DNA of 64,000 nt from Terriglobia bacterium (lineage in GTDB: Bacteria; Acidobacteriota; Terriglobia; Acidiferrales; UBA7541), in contig JAIQGC010000006.1 of the NCBI GenBank assembly GCA_020072805.1, positions 39,111-103,110 on the forward strand, in the 5' to 3' direction. A program made the translations under genes and the position numbers. Positions 7,073 to 16,696 of this stretch are shown here, piece by piece. Under the pieces are notes generated by a model. That model made no database searches, had not been told where the DNA came from, and was given only the letters and a program-made list of their open reading frames with translations. Numbering within the stretch: the first letter of the stretch is position 1; every line of letters starts with the position of its first letter.

Positions 7073-9844
7073 TCAGGCGGAAGCCGATTCCGCGCGAATC
7101 GCTGCCAAGAGTTCCCCCACCACGCGCCGCAATTTCTCCGCGAATGCGGCGTAGTGCGTCTCCGCTTCCGCCTGGTTCGCCTGTGTCTCTGCCACGGGCT
7201 CGGGAGCCAATGCCGGGCCGAAGCGCACCCGCAGCCGCGTGCCGCTCCAGGGCAGGAACGCCCGCCAGGAAAGCGCCCGGTTGCGCGGCCACACTTCATA
7301 GAACCCTTCGAGCGCGGCGGGAATCACCGGCGCCTGAAGATGCGAAGCGAGAATCGCCGCGCCCTTGCGGAATTTCTTGAGTTCCCCGTCAATCGTGCGT
7401 TCTCCTTCGGGAAACAGCACCAGCACTTTCCCGTGGCGCAGGCCGCAGGCCCCCGCCTGCATCGCCTGCATCAGGTTCGCGTCCGGGTCCACCGGAGCGA
7501 CGTGCAGCGCCCGCGCCGCCCGCGCCCGCAGCGGCGTGGCGAAATATTCGCTTGCGCCCACGAAAAACAGCCGCCGGAAGAGGCCGTAGGGCAGCGCGCC
7601 TACCAGCAGAAACACATCCAGATAGCTCTGGTGATTGGGGCAAAGCAAAAACGCGCCGTCCTTCGGCAGATGCTCCGTGCCGCTCACGCGCAATCCCAGC
7701 AGCAGCCGTGCCGCCAGATGCACGCAGCGCAGCGTCACAAAGCTCGCCAGCGTCACCGCCTTGTGCGGTTTTAAAATTTCCTTCAGCAGTGGCTGCTCTT
7801 CCGGCAGATCGCTCAGCAGCTTGTCCCAGGCGTTCACCCGCCGCCCCGCCGCGCCTTTTCCGGCGTGCGCGCGCACCGCTTCCACCAGTTGCCGCACGGT
7901 GTAAGCCGCTTCGCCCGCTTCCGGGGTAATCGCCGTTTCGAAAAGCTGTTCGAGATTGGTCAGCAGCTCGACCCGCTCGATCGAATCCAGCCCCAGGTCG
8001 AGCTCCAGGCTGGCGTCCGGATGCACCGCGGACTTGTCATGCGCGGCTTCGCGCACCAGTTCGAGCGCGCGCGCCAGATCCGCGTCGGCTTCCCAGGCCG
8101 CGTCCGCCGGCCGCGCGGCTTTGGCCTCGCCGGCTTCTTTCGCCGCCTCTTGCGCGTGCTCGCGCGTTTCGCGCTCGATCTGGAAGCGCTTCAGCTTGCG
8201 CGTCGCCGTGCGCGGCAGCGGCTCCATGCGGATTGCGTAACTCAGAATGCGCTTGTGCGCCGGCAGGTGCACGGAAATATTTTCGATGTCGAAGCGCAGC
8301 GCTTCCTTGATGTTGACGATCTTGCGCTCGCGCAGAATCTCCAGGTTCGGCACAATCACCGCGTGCAGCCGCTCCGCCGCCGGCTCTCCCGGCGCCGCCA
8401 GCCCCATCACGCACAGCTCGGCGATGTATGGCGTTTGCAGGTAATACGCTTCGATCTCCTCCGGGTAGATATTTTTCCCGGAGCTCAGCACGATCACTTC
8501 TTTTTTTCTTCCCGTGACCGAGACGCGCCCCTGCCCGTCGATCGTTCCCAGATCGCCGGTCAGGAACCATCCGTCCCGCAGCACCGCCGCCGTCGCATCC
8601 GCGCGATGAAAATATCCCTGCATCACAATCGGTCCGCGGATGGCGATTTCCCCCCGCGCGTCGCCCTCCTCCGCCCCTGCCGCCGGAGGCATGATCTTCA
8701 CCTGCACGCCGGGCAGCGCCCGCCCCGCGAATCCCAGTCCGCCCTCGCCCAGGCGTGTCACCGTGGCCGCGCCGGCGGTTTCCGTCAGTCCATACGCCTC
8801 GAGCAAGCTGAAGCCCAGGCGGTAGAAGTCCCGCCCCACCGCGGGATCGAAGCGCGCCCCGCCGGTCACCAGGTAGCGCATCTCCCGCCCGATCACCTCA
8901 TGCACCGCGCGAAAGACGTAGGGGCCGATATTCACGCCGGGAAAATGCCGCAGCGCCGCCGTGGTGGCTAGCAGCGCCGCGAATATCTTTTTCTTCAGCC
9001 ACCCGCCTTCGGCCACCCTGGCCAGAACTTTCTGGTGAATCAGATAATAAAATTGCGGCACGCAGCAGAACAGCGTGGGGCGGTGCTGCCGCAGCGCCTT
9101 CAGCAATTCGCTCGAGCTGATCTCCTCGAGAAAAATCACCCGCGCTCCCACGGCGAAGGGCAGCAGCAGATTGGCCAGTTGCGCCAGCGCGTGATAGAGC
9201 GGCATCACCCCCAGAATCGCGTCCTTCTCGGTGATCTTCACCGTGCTGAAGACCGCTTCCGCTTCCGCCAGCAGATTCCCGTGAGTCAACACCACGCCCT
9301 TGGGGTCGCTGGTCGTTCCCGAGGTGTATAGGATGGCCGCGGGATCTTCGCGGCGCGCGGGGCAGGGAGGCAGCGCGGGCCATTCCCGCTGGCGCAGCTC
9401 TTCAAAGCTCGGCAAACCCGCCTGCGTTCCGCGCAGCAGCGCCACTTCCGCCGCCGATGCGCTCAGCTTCCTGGCCTGCTCGACGTCCGCGAGAAAACGC
9501 TCCGTCGTAAAAATGATCCTGGCCCCGCTGTCCCGCAGCAGTGTGGCAATCTGCTGCGCCGAATAGTGCGTATCCAGTGGCACGGCCAGCACCCCGGCGC
9601 GCAGCGCTCCCAGATACACCGCGCACCAGGCGATATCGTTGTCGGCCAGGATCGCGCAGGTCTCTCCCGCGCTCAGCCCGCGCGAGAGCAGAAACGCCGC
9701 GGCCGCTTCCGCCTGCCGCCGCAGCTCCGCGTAGGTCACCGCCTCGATGCTCTCGCGGTGCTGCAGTTCGATGGCCGTGCGCGCGGCATGACGCGCGGCC
9801 ACGTCCGCGAACTTCTCGTAGAAATTGCTCCAGTTTTCCGCCAT
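7073..9844 (-). CDS. Acyl-CoA/ACP ligase - ACP - PlsC acyltransferase fusion (Aas-like)
   Basis: About 923 residues with three domains. (1) AMP-forming ligase, residues about 1-560: ILYTSGTTSDPKG (A3), LLEAYGLTE (A5), LTGDLG (A7), GRKKEVIVLSSGKNI (A8). (2) Acyl-carrier domain, about 600-680: LGLDSIERVELL, where the Ser after Asp is the phosphopantetheine site. (3) 1-acylglycerol-3-phosphate acyltransferase, about 710-900: NHQSYLD (HX4D) and FPEGERT. A fatty acid could be activated, loaded on the internal carrier and transferred to a lysophospholipid. E. coli Aas has ligase and acyltransferase in the opposite order and no ACP. Start at ATG 9844 (MAENW); ATG 9880 is possible. Confidence 0.88.
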   Translation of the reverse strand: MAENWSNFYEKFADVAARHAARTAIELQHRESIEAVTYAELRRQAEAAAAFLLSRGLSAGETCAILADNDIAWCAVYLGALRAGVLAVPLDTHYSAQQIATLLRDSGARIIFTTERFLADVEQARKLSASAAEVALLRGTQAGLPSFEELRQREWPALPPCPARREDPAAILYTSGTTSDPKGVVLTHGNLLAEAEAVFSTVKITEKDAILGVMPLYHALAQLANLLLPFAVGARVIFLEEISSSELLKALRQHRPTLFCCVPQFYYLIHQKVLARVAEGGWLKKKIFAALLATTAALRHFPGVNIGPYVFRAVHEVIGREMRYLVTGGARFDPAVGRDFYRLGFSLLEAYGLTETAGAATVTRLGEGGLGFAGRALPGVQVKIMPPAAGAEEGDARGEIAIRGPIVMQGYFHRADATAAVLRDGWFLTGDLGTIDGQGRVSVTGRKKEVIVLSSGKNIYPEEIEAYYLQTPYIAELCVMGLAAPGEPAAERLHAVIVPNLEILRERKIVNIKEALRFDIENISVHLPAHKRILSYAIRMEPLPRTATRKLKRFQIERETREHAQEAAKEAGEAKAARPADAAWEADADLARALELVREAAHDKSAVHPDASLELDLGLDSIERVELLTNLEQLFETAITPEAGEAAYTVRQLVEAVRAHAGKGAAGRRVNAWDKLLSDLPEEQPLLKEILKPHKAVTLASFVTLRCVHLAARLLLGLRVSGTEHLPKDGAFLLCPNHQSYLDVFLLVGALPYGLFRRLFFVGASEYFATPLRARAARALHVAPVDPDANLMQAMQAGACGLRHGKVLVLFPEGERTIDGELKKFRKGAAILASHLQAPVIPAALEGFYEVWPRNRALSWRAFLPWSGTRLRVRFGPALAPEPVAETQANQAEAETHYAAFAEKLRRVVGELLAAIRAESASA

Positions 9845-9912
9845 GGGGAAGTGTCCGCTCCGCCTCAGTGCTTTTATCACGTTTCCGCCTTCGCCGGAAA
9901 CCTCTTCGCCGT

Positions 9913-9928
9913 TGTTTCACGTGGAACT
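9913..9928. other. parS-like ParB binding site
   Basis: TGTTTCACGTGGAACT matches the bacterial parS consensus TGTTTCACGTGAAACA at 14 of 16 positions, with an intact CACGTG core and near-symmetric GTTTCAC/GTGGAAC arms. It is intergenic, between two divergently oriented genes. parS sites recruit ParB for chromosome segregation and usually lie in the origin-proximal part of the chromosome. Confidence 0.65.
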
Positions 9929-9990
9929 TATCATTGCCGTCTCAATACCCTACATTTGTCTTTCCTAAATGGCGAGTTTACGCAATGATA
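9929..9990. repeat. Inverted repeat beside parS
   Basis: TATCATTGC at 9929-9937 and GCAATGATA at 9982-9990 form a perfect 9-bp inverted repeat with a 44-nt spacer, directly abutting the parS-like site and upstream of the MFS gene. It may be an operator pair or a structural part of the parS locus. Confidence 0.4.
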
Positions 9991-10052
9991 GGCGCTCATA
10001 ACCCAGCCCGGACCATTTTCCGGCCAGCGAAAGGACGGTTTTTTCTCCCTCG

Positions 10053-11300
10053 ATGAATCCGCCACGGAATTCCGCACGATACGAGTTTTCTCTCGTCGTC
10101 CTCATGTTTTTCGCCTGGGGCACCGTTTTTCTCGACCGCATGAGCCTTTTCTATCTGGCCCCCTATTTCACAAAAGAACTGCAGCTCTCGCACGCGCAGG
10201 TGGGCATGCTGGCTTCGGCGCTGGCCATTACCTGGGCCGTTTCCGGTCTTTTCTTCGGCGCGGTCTCCGACCGGATTGGCCGGCGCCCGGTGCTCATTCC
10301 TGCTGTCTTCCTCTTCTCCGTTCTCTCCTGGCTTTCCGGCGTGGCGCGCTCGTTCGGCCAGCTTTTCATTGTTCGCGCGCTCATGGGCGTGGCCGAAGGG
10401 CCGAGCTGGTCCACAATGACGGCTACCATCGAGGAGTCCTCTTCTCCCGCGCGGCGCGGCAGGAATATCGGCGTGGTGGTGAGCGCAGGCGCGCTGGTGG
10501 GCATGGCGCTCGCTCCGGTGATGACCACGCAGATCGCTTCGCGCTACGGCTGGCGCACCGGTTTTTTTGCGGCGGGAATACCCGGCATCCTTCTGGGTGT
10601 CCTGCTTTGGAAAGTCCTGCGCGAGTCCGCGCGCAATGTCGTGGGCGACCGCGACGGCGGTGCCGCTATCGAGCATCCCCGTGCCACGTGGAGCGACTAC
10701 GTGAACCTGCTGCGCTACCGCAACATCTGGCTATGCGCCATCGCCGCCACCGGCTTCATGACCTGGCTTTTCGTCATGCATGCCTTTGCTCCGCTCTACA
10801 TCACCGAGGTGTCCAAGAAAACCCCCACGCTGGCGGGCTTTGTCATCGGCGCGAGCGGCCTGGGCGCGTTCGTGTGGGGCTGGCTCTACCCGTGGTTTTC
10901 CGACCGCACCGGGCGCAAATCCATGCTCATTCTCATCGCGCTGATTTCGGCGTTTACGCCCCTGGCGTATCAGGTTCCGTTTCTGGTCCTGCATCCGTGG
11001 CTGATGGCCGCGGCCGCGTTTATCGCCAACGGCGGGCAGGCCATCTCCGCGCTGGCTCTAGTGCTGATCCCCACGGAATCCGTCCCGGCGCGCTTTTCGG
11101 CGACGGCCATCGGCCTGGTCACGCTCATCGGGGAGGTTTTCGGCGGCACACTGGCGCCTTCGCTCGCTGGAAAAATCGCTGATCAGCACGGGCTGGCTTC
11201 CGCGCTGTGGATCGCTTCGGCTGGGGCCATTATGGTTTTTCTCGCCGCCGCATTCATGAAGGAAACCGCTCCGGCCCGGACGCGCGTGCCGCAGTCTTAG
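10053..11300 (+). CDS. MFS transporter (12 TM)
   Basis: 415-residue inner-membrane secondary transporter with about twelve hydrophobic segments. The MFS motif A after TM2 reads DRIGRRP and is echoed by DRTGRKS in the second half, the usual internal duplication. It resembles the anion:cation symporter branch (hexuronate or aromatic-acid permeases) but the substrate cannot be named. First gene of an apparent operon: the amidase starts 9 nt after its stop. Context suggests it brings in the amidase substrate or exports a product. Confidence 0.85.
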   Translation: MNPPRNSARYEFSLVVLMFFAWGTVFLDRMSLFYLAPYFTKELQLSHAQVGMLASALAITWAVSGLFFGAVSDRIGRRPVLIPAVFLFSVLSWLSGVARSFGQLFIVRALMGVAEGPSWSTMTATIEESSSPARRGRNIGVVVSAGALVGMALAPVMTTQIASRYGWRTGFFAAGIPGILLGVLLWKVLRESARNVVGDRDGGAAIEHPRATWSDYVNLLRYRNIWLCAIAATGFMTWLFVMHAFAPLYITEVSKKTPTLAGFVIGASGLGAFVWGWLYPWFSDRTGRKSMLILIALISAFTPLAYQVPFLVLHPWLMAAAAFIANGGQAISALALVLIPTESVPARFSATAIGLVTLIGEVFGGTLAPSLAGKIADQHGLASALWIASAGAIMVFLAAAFMKETAPARTRVPQS

Positions 11301-11309
11301 GAAGAGGAA

Positions 11310-12893
11310 ATGGCTCCTGAGAAGGAAGACAAACTCGCTTCCGAACTGACCCGCAGGGAATTTCTGGCGGCAACGGGAAAACTGACTGGCGCGGTCGCCG
11401 CGGGAACGATTCTTGGCGCGGCGGAGAGCGCTCCGGCTGCGGCGGCCTCCGCCCTTCCCGATCTCGTAAAACTCGACGCCCTCGACCTTTCCAAAGCCAT
11501 TCACTCCAAACAGGTTTCCTGCCGGGAAGTGATGCAGACTTTCCTCGGCCACATCGAGCGCTTCAATCCCCGCGTCAACGCCATCGTCTCCCTGCAGCCC
11601 CGCGATTCGCTTCTGAAGCAGGCCGAGGAACGCGACGCGCAACTCGCCCGCGGCGAATCCCTTGGCTGGATGCACGGTTTCCCCCACGCGGTAAAAGATT
11701 TGGCGGCCACGCGCGGCATTCGCACCAGCGGCGGCTCTCCCCTGGTGGACGGCATCCCCACCGAGGACGAAATCTTCGTCGAGCGCCTGCGCAAGAACGG
11801 CGTGGTGCTCATCGGCAAGACCAACGTCCCCGAATTCGGCCTCGGCTCGCAGTCCTACAATCCCGTCTTCGGCGCCGTCGGCAACGCCTACGACCCGACC
11901 AAGACCTCCGGCGGCAGCAGCGGCGGCGCATCCGTCAGCATGGCCCTGCGCATGCTCCCCGTCGCCGACGGCAGCGACATGATGGGCTCGCTGCGCAATC
12001 CCGCCGCCTTCAATAACGTCATCGGATTCCGCCCCTCCTGCGGCCGCGTTCCCGCCGGTCCTTCCAAGGAAGTGTTTCTCGAACAGCTTTCGACCGACGG
12101 CCCCATGGGCCGCAGCATCCGCGACGTTGCCGCTCTGCTCTCCGTGATGGCCGGGCCGGATCCGCGCGCCCCGCGCGCGCTTGACGATAATCCGCAACTC
12201 TTTCTGCGCCCGCTCGAACGCGATTTTAAGGGCGTGCGCATCGCCTGGCTGGGCGATCTCGGCGGTCATCTTCCATTCGAGCCGGGCGTGCTCGATCTCT
12301 GCAAATCCTCCTTCAAATCTTTCGAATCCCTCGGCTGCCGCGTCGAGGAAGCCCGCTTCGATTTTTCCCCGCAACTTCTCTGGCGCACCTGGCTCACCCT
12401 GCGCCACTGGCTCATCTCGAATCATCTCGGCGCGTTTTACGCCGACCCCGCCAAGCGCGCACAATTGAAGCCCGAAGCCCAGTGGGAAGTCGAAGGGGGG
12501 CTGCGCCTGACCGCCGCCGGGGTCTACCAAGCCCTGGAAGCCCGCTCCGCATTTTATGCCGCTCTGATCAAGCTTTTCGAAACCTACGAATATCTCCTCC
12601 TGCCCAGCGCCCAGGTCTTTCCCTTCGACGTGAATGTGCACTGGCCGAAATCCATCAACGGCGTTTCCATGGACACCTACCACCGCTGGATGGAAGTCGT
12701 CGTCCCCGGCACTCTTTCCGGCTGTCCGGTCATCAACGTTCCGGTGGGCTTCGGTCCCGCCGGCCTGCCCATGGGCATGCAGATCATCGGCAGAAATCAC
12801 GCTGATTTCGCCGTTCTCCAACTGGCCTTCGCCTATGAGCAGGCCACCCAGTGGGTGCAGCGCAATCCGCCGCCGCTCCTTGAAAGCGCCTAG
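11310..12893 (+). CDS. Amidase signature family hydrolase with Tat-like leader
   Basis: 527-residue amidase of the Ser-cisSer-Lys class. The catalytic Lys is in HAVKDL, the cis-Ser in GGSSGGAS and the nucleophile in DMMGSLRNPA. The N-terminus carries TRREFLAATG followed by a hydrophobic Ala/Gly stretch ending in SAPAAAA, a typical twin-arginine signal, so the enzyme is probably periplasmic. The DGSDMMGSLRNP variant resembles 6-aminohexanoate cyclic-dimer hydrolase-like amidases more than GatA. It sits between two MFS transporter genes (9 and 12 nt spacing), so all three likely serve uptake and hydrolysis of one amide compound. Start at ATG 11310, after AGAGGAA. Confidence 0.88.
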   Translation: MAPEKEDKLASELTRREFLAATGKLTGAVAAGTILGAAESAPAAAASALPDLVKLDALDLSKAIHSKQVSCREVMQTFLGHIERFNPRVNAIVSLQPRDSLLKQAEERDAQLARGESLGWMHGFPHAVKDLAATRGIRTSGGSPLVDGIPTEDEIFVERLRKNGVVLIGKTNVPEFGLGSQSYNPVFGAVGNAYDPTKTSGGSSGGASVSMALRMLPVADGSDMMGSLRNPAAFNNVIGFRPSCGRVPAGPSKEVFLEQLSTDGPMGRSIRDVAALLSVMAGPDPRAPRALDDNPQLFLRPLERDFKGVRIAWLGDLGGHLPFEPGVLDLCKSSFKSFESLGCRVEEARFDFSPQLLWRTWLTLRHWLISNHLGAFYADPAKRAQLKPEAQWEVEGGLRLTAAGVYQALEARSAFYAALIKLFETYEYLLLPSAQVFPFDVNVHWPKSINGVSMDTYHRWMEVVVPGTLSGCPVINVPVGFGPAGLPMGMQIIGRNHADFAVLQLAFAYEQATQWVQRNPPPLLESA

Positions 12894-12905
12894 CGAAAGT
12901 TTCTT

Positions 12906-14204
12906 ATGGCCGACGCAAAAATCACCGCCCGGCGCACTCCGCTCACCCGCAATCAGATCCGCGGCTTCTGGGCCTCCTGGGGCGGCTTCACTCTCGACGG
13001 CATGGACTCCTTCATCTACGCGCTCGTCTTGGTGCCCTCCCTGCGCGAGCTTCTTCCGCGCTCCAGCATCGAACCAACAAAAGGCCACATCGGCTACTAC
13101 GGCGGGCTGCTCTTCGCTGTATTCCTCGTTGGCTGGGGACTCGCCTTTCTCTGGGGCCCCATCGGCGATAAATTCGGCCGCGTGCGCACGCTGATGCTCA
13201 CCATCGTCTGGTACTCCCTCTTCACTTTTCTCAGCGCTTTCGTCACCGGCATCTGGCAACTAGCCATTCTTCGCCTGCTCGCCGGTATCGGCATCGGCGG
13301 CGAATGGGCCATGGGCGGCACCTTCGTGGCCGAGGAGTGGCCCGAGGACCGCCGCCGCGCCGGCGCCGGCTACATGCACAACGGCTTTTACGTCGGCGTC
13401 TTCCTCGCCGCGCTCGCCAACTACGCCATCGGAGGCCGCTTCGGCTGGCGCGGCATGTTCGTCGTGGGCGGTCTGCCCGCGCTGCTGCTGGCCTGGGTCC
13501 GCCACGGCGTCGTCGAACCCGAACGCTGGCAGCGGAAGAAAGATGTGGTGAGTTCGTGGAATGTTTTGCGCCCGCTCGCCGTGCTTTTCTCCCACCCCTG
13601 GCGCCGCCGCACCATTCTCAATTCGCTCTTCATGCTCGTTTCCATCTGCGGCCTCTGGGCCGGCACCGTCTATGTTCCCGCCGCCGTCACCGCCCTCGCC
13701 GAAGCCGCCGGACGCGCCGGTCCCGCCGCCGCGCAACTGGCCTCCCGCGCCACCATGCTGGTCGCCTTCGCCACCATCCTGGGCTGCCTAGCCATGCCCT
13801 GGCTCGCCGAACGCCTCGGCCGCCGCGGCGCTCTCGGTCTCTATTTCGCTCTGATGATGGTTTTTATCGCCGTCACCTTCGGCAAAATCTTCTATCTCGG
13901 CGCGGCCGGGCTGCCTTGGTTCTTCGTCTGTCTTTTCTTCCTGGGCTTCGGCGGCGCCAATTTCGCCGTCTACACCCTCTGGCTGCCCGAGCAGTACCCC
14001 ACCGAATGCCGCGCCAGCGCCTTCGCCTTCGCTACTTCCTTCGCGCGCTTCGGCGGCGCGGGGATTACTTTTCTAGTTGGCGCAGGAGTCCAGCACTTTG
14101 GCTCGCTCGGCACGCCGGTGGCTCTCACCGCTCTGGCCTTCGCCTTCGGCCTCCTCCTCCTCCCCTTCGGCGCGGAAACCCGCGGGCACACTTTGCCTGC
14201 ATAG
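12906..14204 (+). CDS. MFS transporter, sugar/acid:H+ symporter type
   Basis: 432-residue membrane protein with twelve hydrophobic segments. The TM1 text GFTLDGMDSFIYALVLVP (with the membrane Asp), the loop motif DKFGRVRT and RLLAGIGIGGEW after TM4 place it in the branch containing sialic-acid and aromatic-acid:H+ symporters. Third gene of the MFS-amidase-MFS operon. It is a different subfamily from the first MFS protein, so the two are not a recent duplication; one may handle the amide and the other the released acid or amine. Confidence 0.85.
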   Translation: MADAKITARRTPLTRNQIRGFWASWGGFTLDGMDSFIYALVLVPSLRELLPRSSIEPTKGHIGYYGGLLFAVFLVGWGLAFLWGPIGDKFGRVRTLMLTIVWYSLFTFLSAFVTGIWQLAILRLLAGIGIGGEWAMGGTFVAEEWPEDRRRAGAGYMHNGFYVGVFLAALANYAIGGRFGWRGMFVVGGLPALLLAWVRHGVVEPERWQRKKDVVSSWNVLRPLAVLFSHPWRRRTILNSLFMLVSICGLWAGTVYVPAAVTALAEAAGRAGPAAAQLASRATMLVAFATILGCLAMPWLAERLGRRGALGLYFALMMVFIAVTFGKIFYLGAAGLPWFFVCLFFLGFGGANFAVYTLWLPEQYPTECRASAFAFATSFARFGGAGITFLVGAGVQHFGSLGTPVALTALAFAFGLLLLPFGAETRGHTLPA

Positions 14205-14218
14205 CGTGAGAGTGATGC

Positions 14219-14243
14219 TGTAGGGGCGGAGCTTGCTCCGTCC
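14219..14243. repeat. TGTAGGGG-type palindromic repeat, copy 1
   Basis: TGTAGGGG followed by the short palindrome CGGAGC-TT-GCTCCG. Related elements with the same TGTAGGGG head and a different GC-rich palindrome occur at 29853-29877 and 33243-33267. It lies between convergent genes and may act as a weak terminator for both. Confidence 0.6.
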
Positions 14244-14277
14244 GCGGTTGCTGCTGAATGCTGGAACGGTGGTGAGG

Positions 14278-15846
14278 TTACAGCGGAATATTCCCGTGCT
14301 TCTTGCGCGGGTTCGTATCCTTCTTGTTTTCCAGCGCCCGCAGCGCAGTGATCAGCTTCCCGCGCGTCTCCGCCGGCTCGATTACCGCGTCAATATACCC
14401 GCGTTCGGCGGCCACGAACGGATTGGCGAAGCGTTCACGAAACTCCTCGATCTTTTCCCGGCGGAGGGCTTCGCGGTCTTTCTCCGGCGTCTTGTCCAAT
14501 TCGCGCCTATAAACAATATTGACCGCGCCCTCCGGCCCCATTACCGCAATCTCCGCCATGGGCCAGGCAAAATTCGCGTCCGTGCGGATATGTTTCGACG
14601 CCATCACGCAATACGCCCCGCCATAGGCCTTGCGCGTGATCACCGTGATCTTGGGCACGGTCGCTTCCGCGTAGGCATAGAGCAGCTTGGCTCCGTGGCG
14701 GATGATTCCCCCGAACTCCTGCTGCGTCCCGGGAAGAAATCCCGGCACATCCTCGAACGTAATCAGCGGAATATTGAACGCGTCGCAGAAGCGCACGAAC
14801 CGCGCCCCCTTCACCGACGCGTTGATGTCCAGCACTCCCGCAAGGAACGCCGGTTGATTGGCCACGATGCCCACGGGCTTTCCGTCCAGCCGCGCGAAAC
14901 CTACCACGATGTTTTTGGCGAAGTGCTCGTGCACCTCGCAAAAATACCCATCGTCCATGATCGCGTGAATGGCGTCCTTGATGTCGTAGGGTTTCTGCGC
15001 GTCGTCCGGCACCAGCGTATTGAGCGACTCCTCGCGGCGCGTGGGCGAATCGCTGGTCGCCCGCCGCGGCGGGTCCTCCATGTTGTTCGAAGGCAGGAAG
15101 CCCAGCAGCTCGCGGATCATCGCGCAGCAGTCGGCGTCGTCCTGCGCCACGAAATGGGCCACGCCGCTCGTCGCGTTGTGGGTCATGGCCCCGCCCAGCT
15201 CCTGCTTAGTCACGTCCTCGTGCGTCACCGTCTTGATCACATCCGGCCCGGTGACGAACATGTACGACGTCTCGCGGGTCATCAGAATGAAATCGGTGAT
15301 CGCCGGGGAATAGACCGCCCCGCCCGCGCACGGCCCCAGAATCGCGCTGATCTGCGGCACCACCCCGCTGGCCAGCGTATTGCGAAGAAAAATATCAGCG
15401 TAGCCCGCCAGCGACATCACCCCTTCCTGAATGCGCGCGCCGCCCGAATCGTTCAGCCCGATCAGCGGAGCGCCATTGCGCATGGCCAGGTCCATCACCT
15501 TGCAGATTTTCAGCGCGTTCGTTTCCGAGAGCGACCCGCCGAAGACCGTAAAATCCTGCGCGAAAACATAAACGGCTCGCCCATCCACCCGCCCGAATCC
15601 GGTAACGAATCCGTCTCCCGGCGGGCGCTGCTCCTCCATTCCGAAATCCACGCAGCGGTGCCGCACAAACTTGTCCAGCTCCTCGAACGATCCTTCGTCC
15701 AGCAGCAGGTTGATGCGCTCCCGCGCGGTCAGTTTCCCGGCCTTGTGCTCGCGCTCGCGGCGTTCGGCGCCGCCGCCGGCTTCGGCTTCCGCGGAAAGCC
15801 GCCGCAGCTCCTCGATCCGGTCGTGCTGTTTCCCCTTGGCGCTCAT
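14278..15846 (-). CDS. pccB: Acyl-CoA carboxylase carboxyltransferase beta subunit (propionyl-CoA carboxylase type)
   Basis: 522 residues with the crotonase-like carboxyltransferase fold in two halves. Family motifs are [53 protein letters not shown] and, in the C-terminal half, [19 protein letters not shown] and [13 protein letters not shown]. It carboxylates propionyl- or acetyl-CoA using carboxybiotin. The biotin carboxylase and BCCP needed are 20 kb away (36.0-38.2 kb). Start chosen at ATG 15846 because GGAGG lies 9 nt upstream; the ATG at 15855 would sit directly on that site. Last gene of a minus-strand run from hslV. Confidence 0.93.
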   Translation of the reverse strand: MSAKGKQHDRIEELRRLSAEAEAGGGAERREREHKAGKLTARERINLLLDEGSFEELDKFVRHRCVDFGMEEQRPPGDGFVTGFGRVDGRAVYVFAQDFTVFGGSLSETNALKICKVMDLAMRNGAPLIGLNDSGGARIQEGVMSLAGYADIFLRNTLASGVVPQISAILGPCAGGAVYSPAITDFILMTRETSYMFVTGPDVIKTVTHEDVTKQELGGAMTHNATSGVAHFVAQDDADCCAMIRELLGFLPSNNMEDPPRRATSDSPTRREESLNTLVPDDAQKPYDIKDAIHAIMDDGYFCEVHEHFAKNIVVGFARLDGKPVGIVANQPAFLAGVLDINASVKGARFVRFCDAFNIPLITFEDVPGFLPGTQQEFGGIIRHGAKLLYAYAEATVPKITVITRKAYGGAYCVMASKHIRTDANFAWPMAEIAVMGPEGAVNIVYRRELDKTPEKDREALRREKIEEFRERFANPFVAAERGYIDAVIEPAETRGKLITALRALENKKDTNPRKKHGNIPL

Positions 15847-15880
15847 GCGGTGCATCCTCCCGGGAATTCTTCGCCGGCTT

Positions 15881-16144
15881 TCAGTGCGCTGCTCCGTCCG
15901 GAGTGGATTGCGGCTTGGGACTCTTGGGGCCAAAGATGCGCACGGCCAGATGCGTCCCCACCCACACCGTGCCCAGCAGCACCACCACGCCCAGCACGAT
16001 CTCTGCACCCACGGCCACGGTTCGCAGCGGCATGGATCCGATGGAAGTCACATATTCTGTGGCGGCAATCAGGATGTACAAAGCGGCCAGGGTGAGCGTG
16101 CAAATCAGCACGGTGGTCAGTACGGCGGCGATTATTTTACCCAT
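15881..16144 (-). CDS. Small two-TM membrane protein
   Basis: 87 residues with two hydrophobic helices (about 5-27 and 42-66) separated by a short polar loop and followed by a Pro-rich, charged tail. I recognise no family. It lies 34 nt upstream of the carboxyltransferase gene and downstream of another small membrane protein, so it is part of the same transcription unit, but a functional link with carboxylase is not shown. ATG 16144. Confidence 0.65.
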   Translation of the reverse strand: MGKIIAAVLTTVLICTLTLAALYILIAATEYVTSIGSMPLRTVAVGAEIVLGVVVLLGTVWVGTHLAVRIFGPKSPKPQSTPDGAAH

Positions 16145-16209
16145 GTCTCATGGAAGGATAGCGCAGGGAACCCTGAAACGGAAATGCCGCCGGCCCGAAT
16201 CCGCGAATC

Positions 16210-16671
16210 TTACCGCAGTCCGGACCAGTCGTCCGCCACCAGAATCGAATTCGTCGGGTTGGCCGCATCGTATTTCACGCTGGCGGGATGGCCCGGCACT
16301 AGGCGGTCGTGCTGCACCTGGCTGTCCAGCCCGGTGATGTCCTGCGCCGTCTGATAGGTCACGCCGGAAATGGAATAGCTGTACCAGACATGTTTGCGCT
16401 TGAGCGGCGCCTTGCCCGCAGCCGGGTTCGAGCGGAACAGTCCCCCGCGCGCGGCAGGAATCTCTTCGGCTTGCTCCACCAGATCCACAATCTGCCCTTC
16501 GGCGATGCGCCCGATGCGGTTCAGATGCAGCCGCCGCCTCCGCTCGGCCTCCTCGGTGTCTTCCGGGGAACGAAATAGCGCATAGACCACGCTGCCAAAA
16601 ATCAGCAGCGCCGCGCCGGCGGCCAGGGCCGCCAAGCGCCAGTCCTCCAGCAATCGTTTTACGAGCTCCAC
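16210..16671 (-). CDS. Membrane-anchored protein, DUF3592-like
   Basis: 153 residues. One hydrophobic helix near the N-terminus (about 13-33), then a charged EEAERRRRLHLNRIG stretch and a small beta-rich domain (VWYSYSISGVTYQTAQDI) ending with DRLVPGHPASVKYDAANP. The last pattern, a conversion of pairs of values with PG...V.YDP.NP, is typical of DUF3592 proteins. Function unknown; likely periplasmic or cytoplasmic face of the inner membrane. It is 25 nt downstream of transaldolase in the same direction. Confidence 0.6.
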   Translation of the reverse strand: MELVKRLLEDWRLAALAAGAALLIFGSVVYALFRSPEDTEEAERRRRLHLNRIGRIAEGQIVDLVEQAEEIPAARGGLFRSNPAAGKAPLKRKHVWYSYSISGVTYQTAQDITGLDSQVQHDRLVPGHPASVKYDAANPTNSILVADDWSGLR

Positions 16672-16696
16672 GATCGTTCCTCGCCGCGCGCCTCGC

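Noticed and set aside
11058..13259. Long minus-strand open frame of about 730 codons across the MFS-amidase region
   Set aside because: Low-complexity antisense of strongly supported genes, typical of high-GC DNA.
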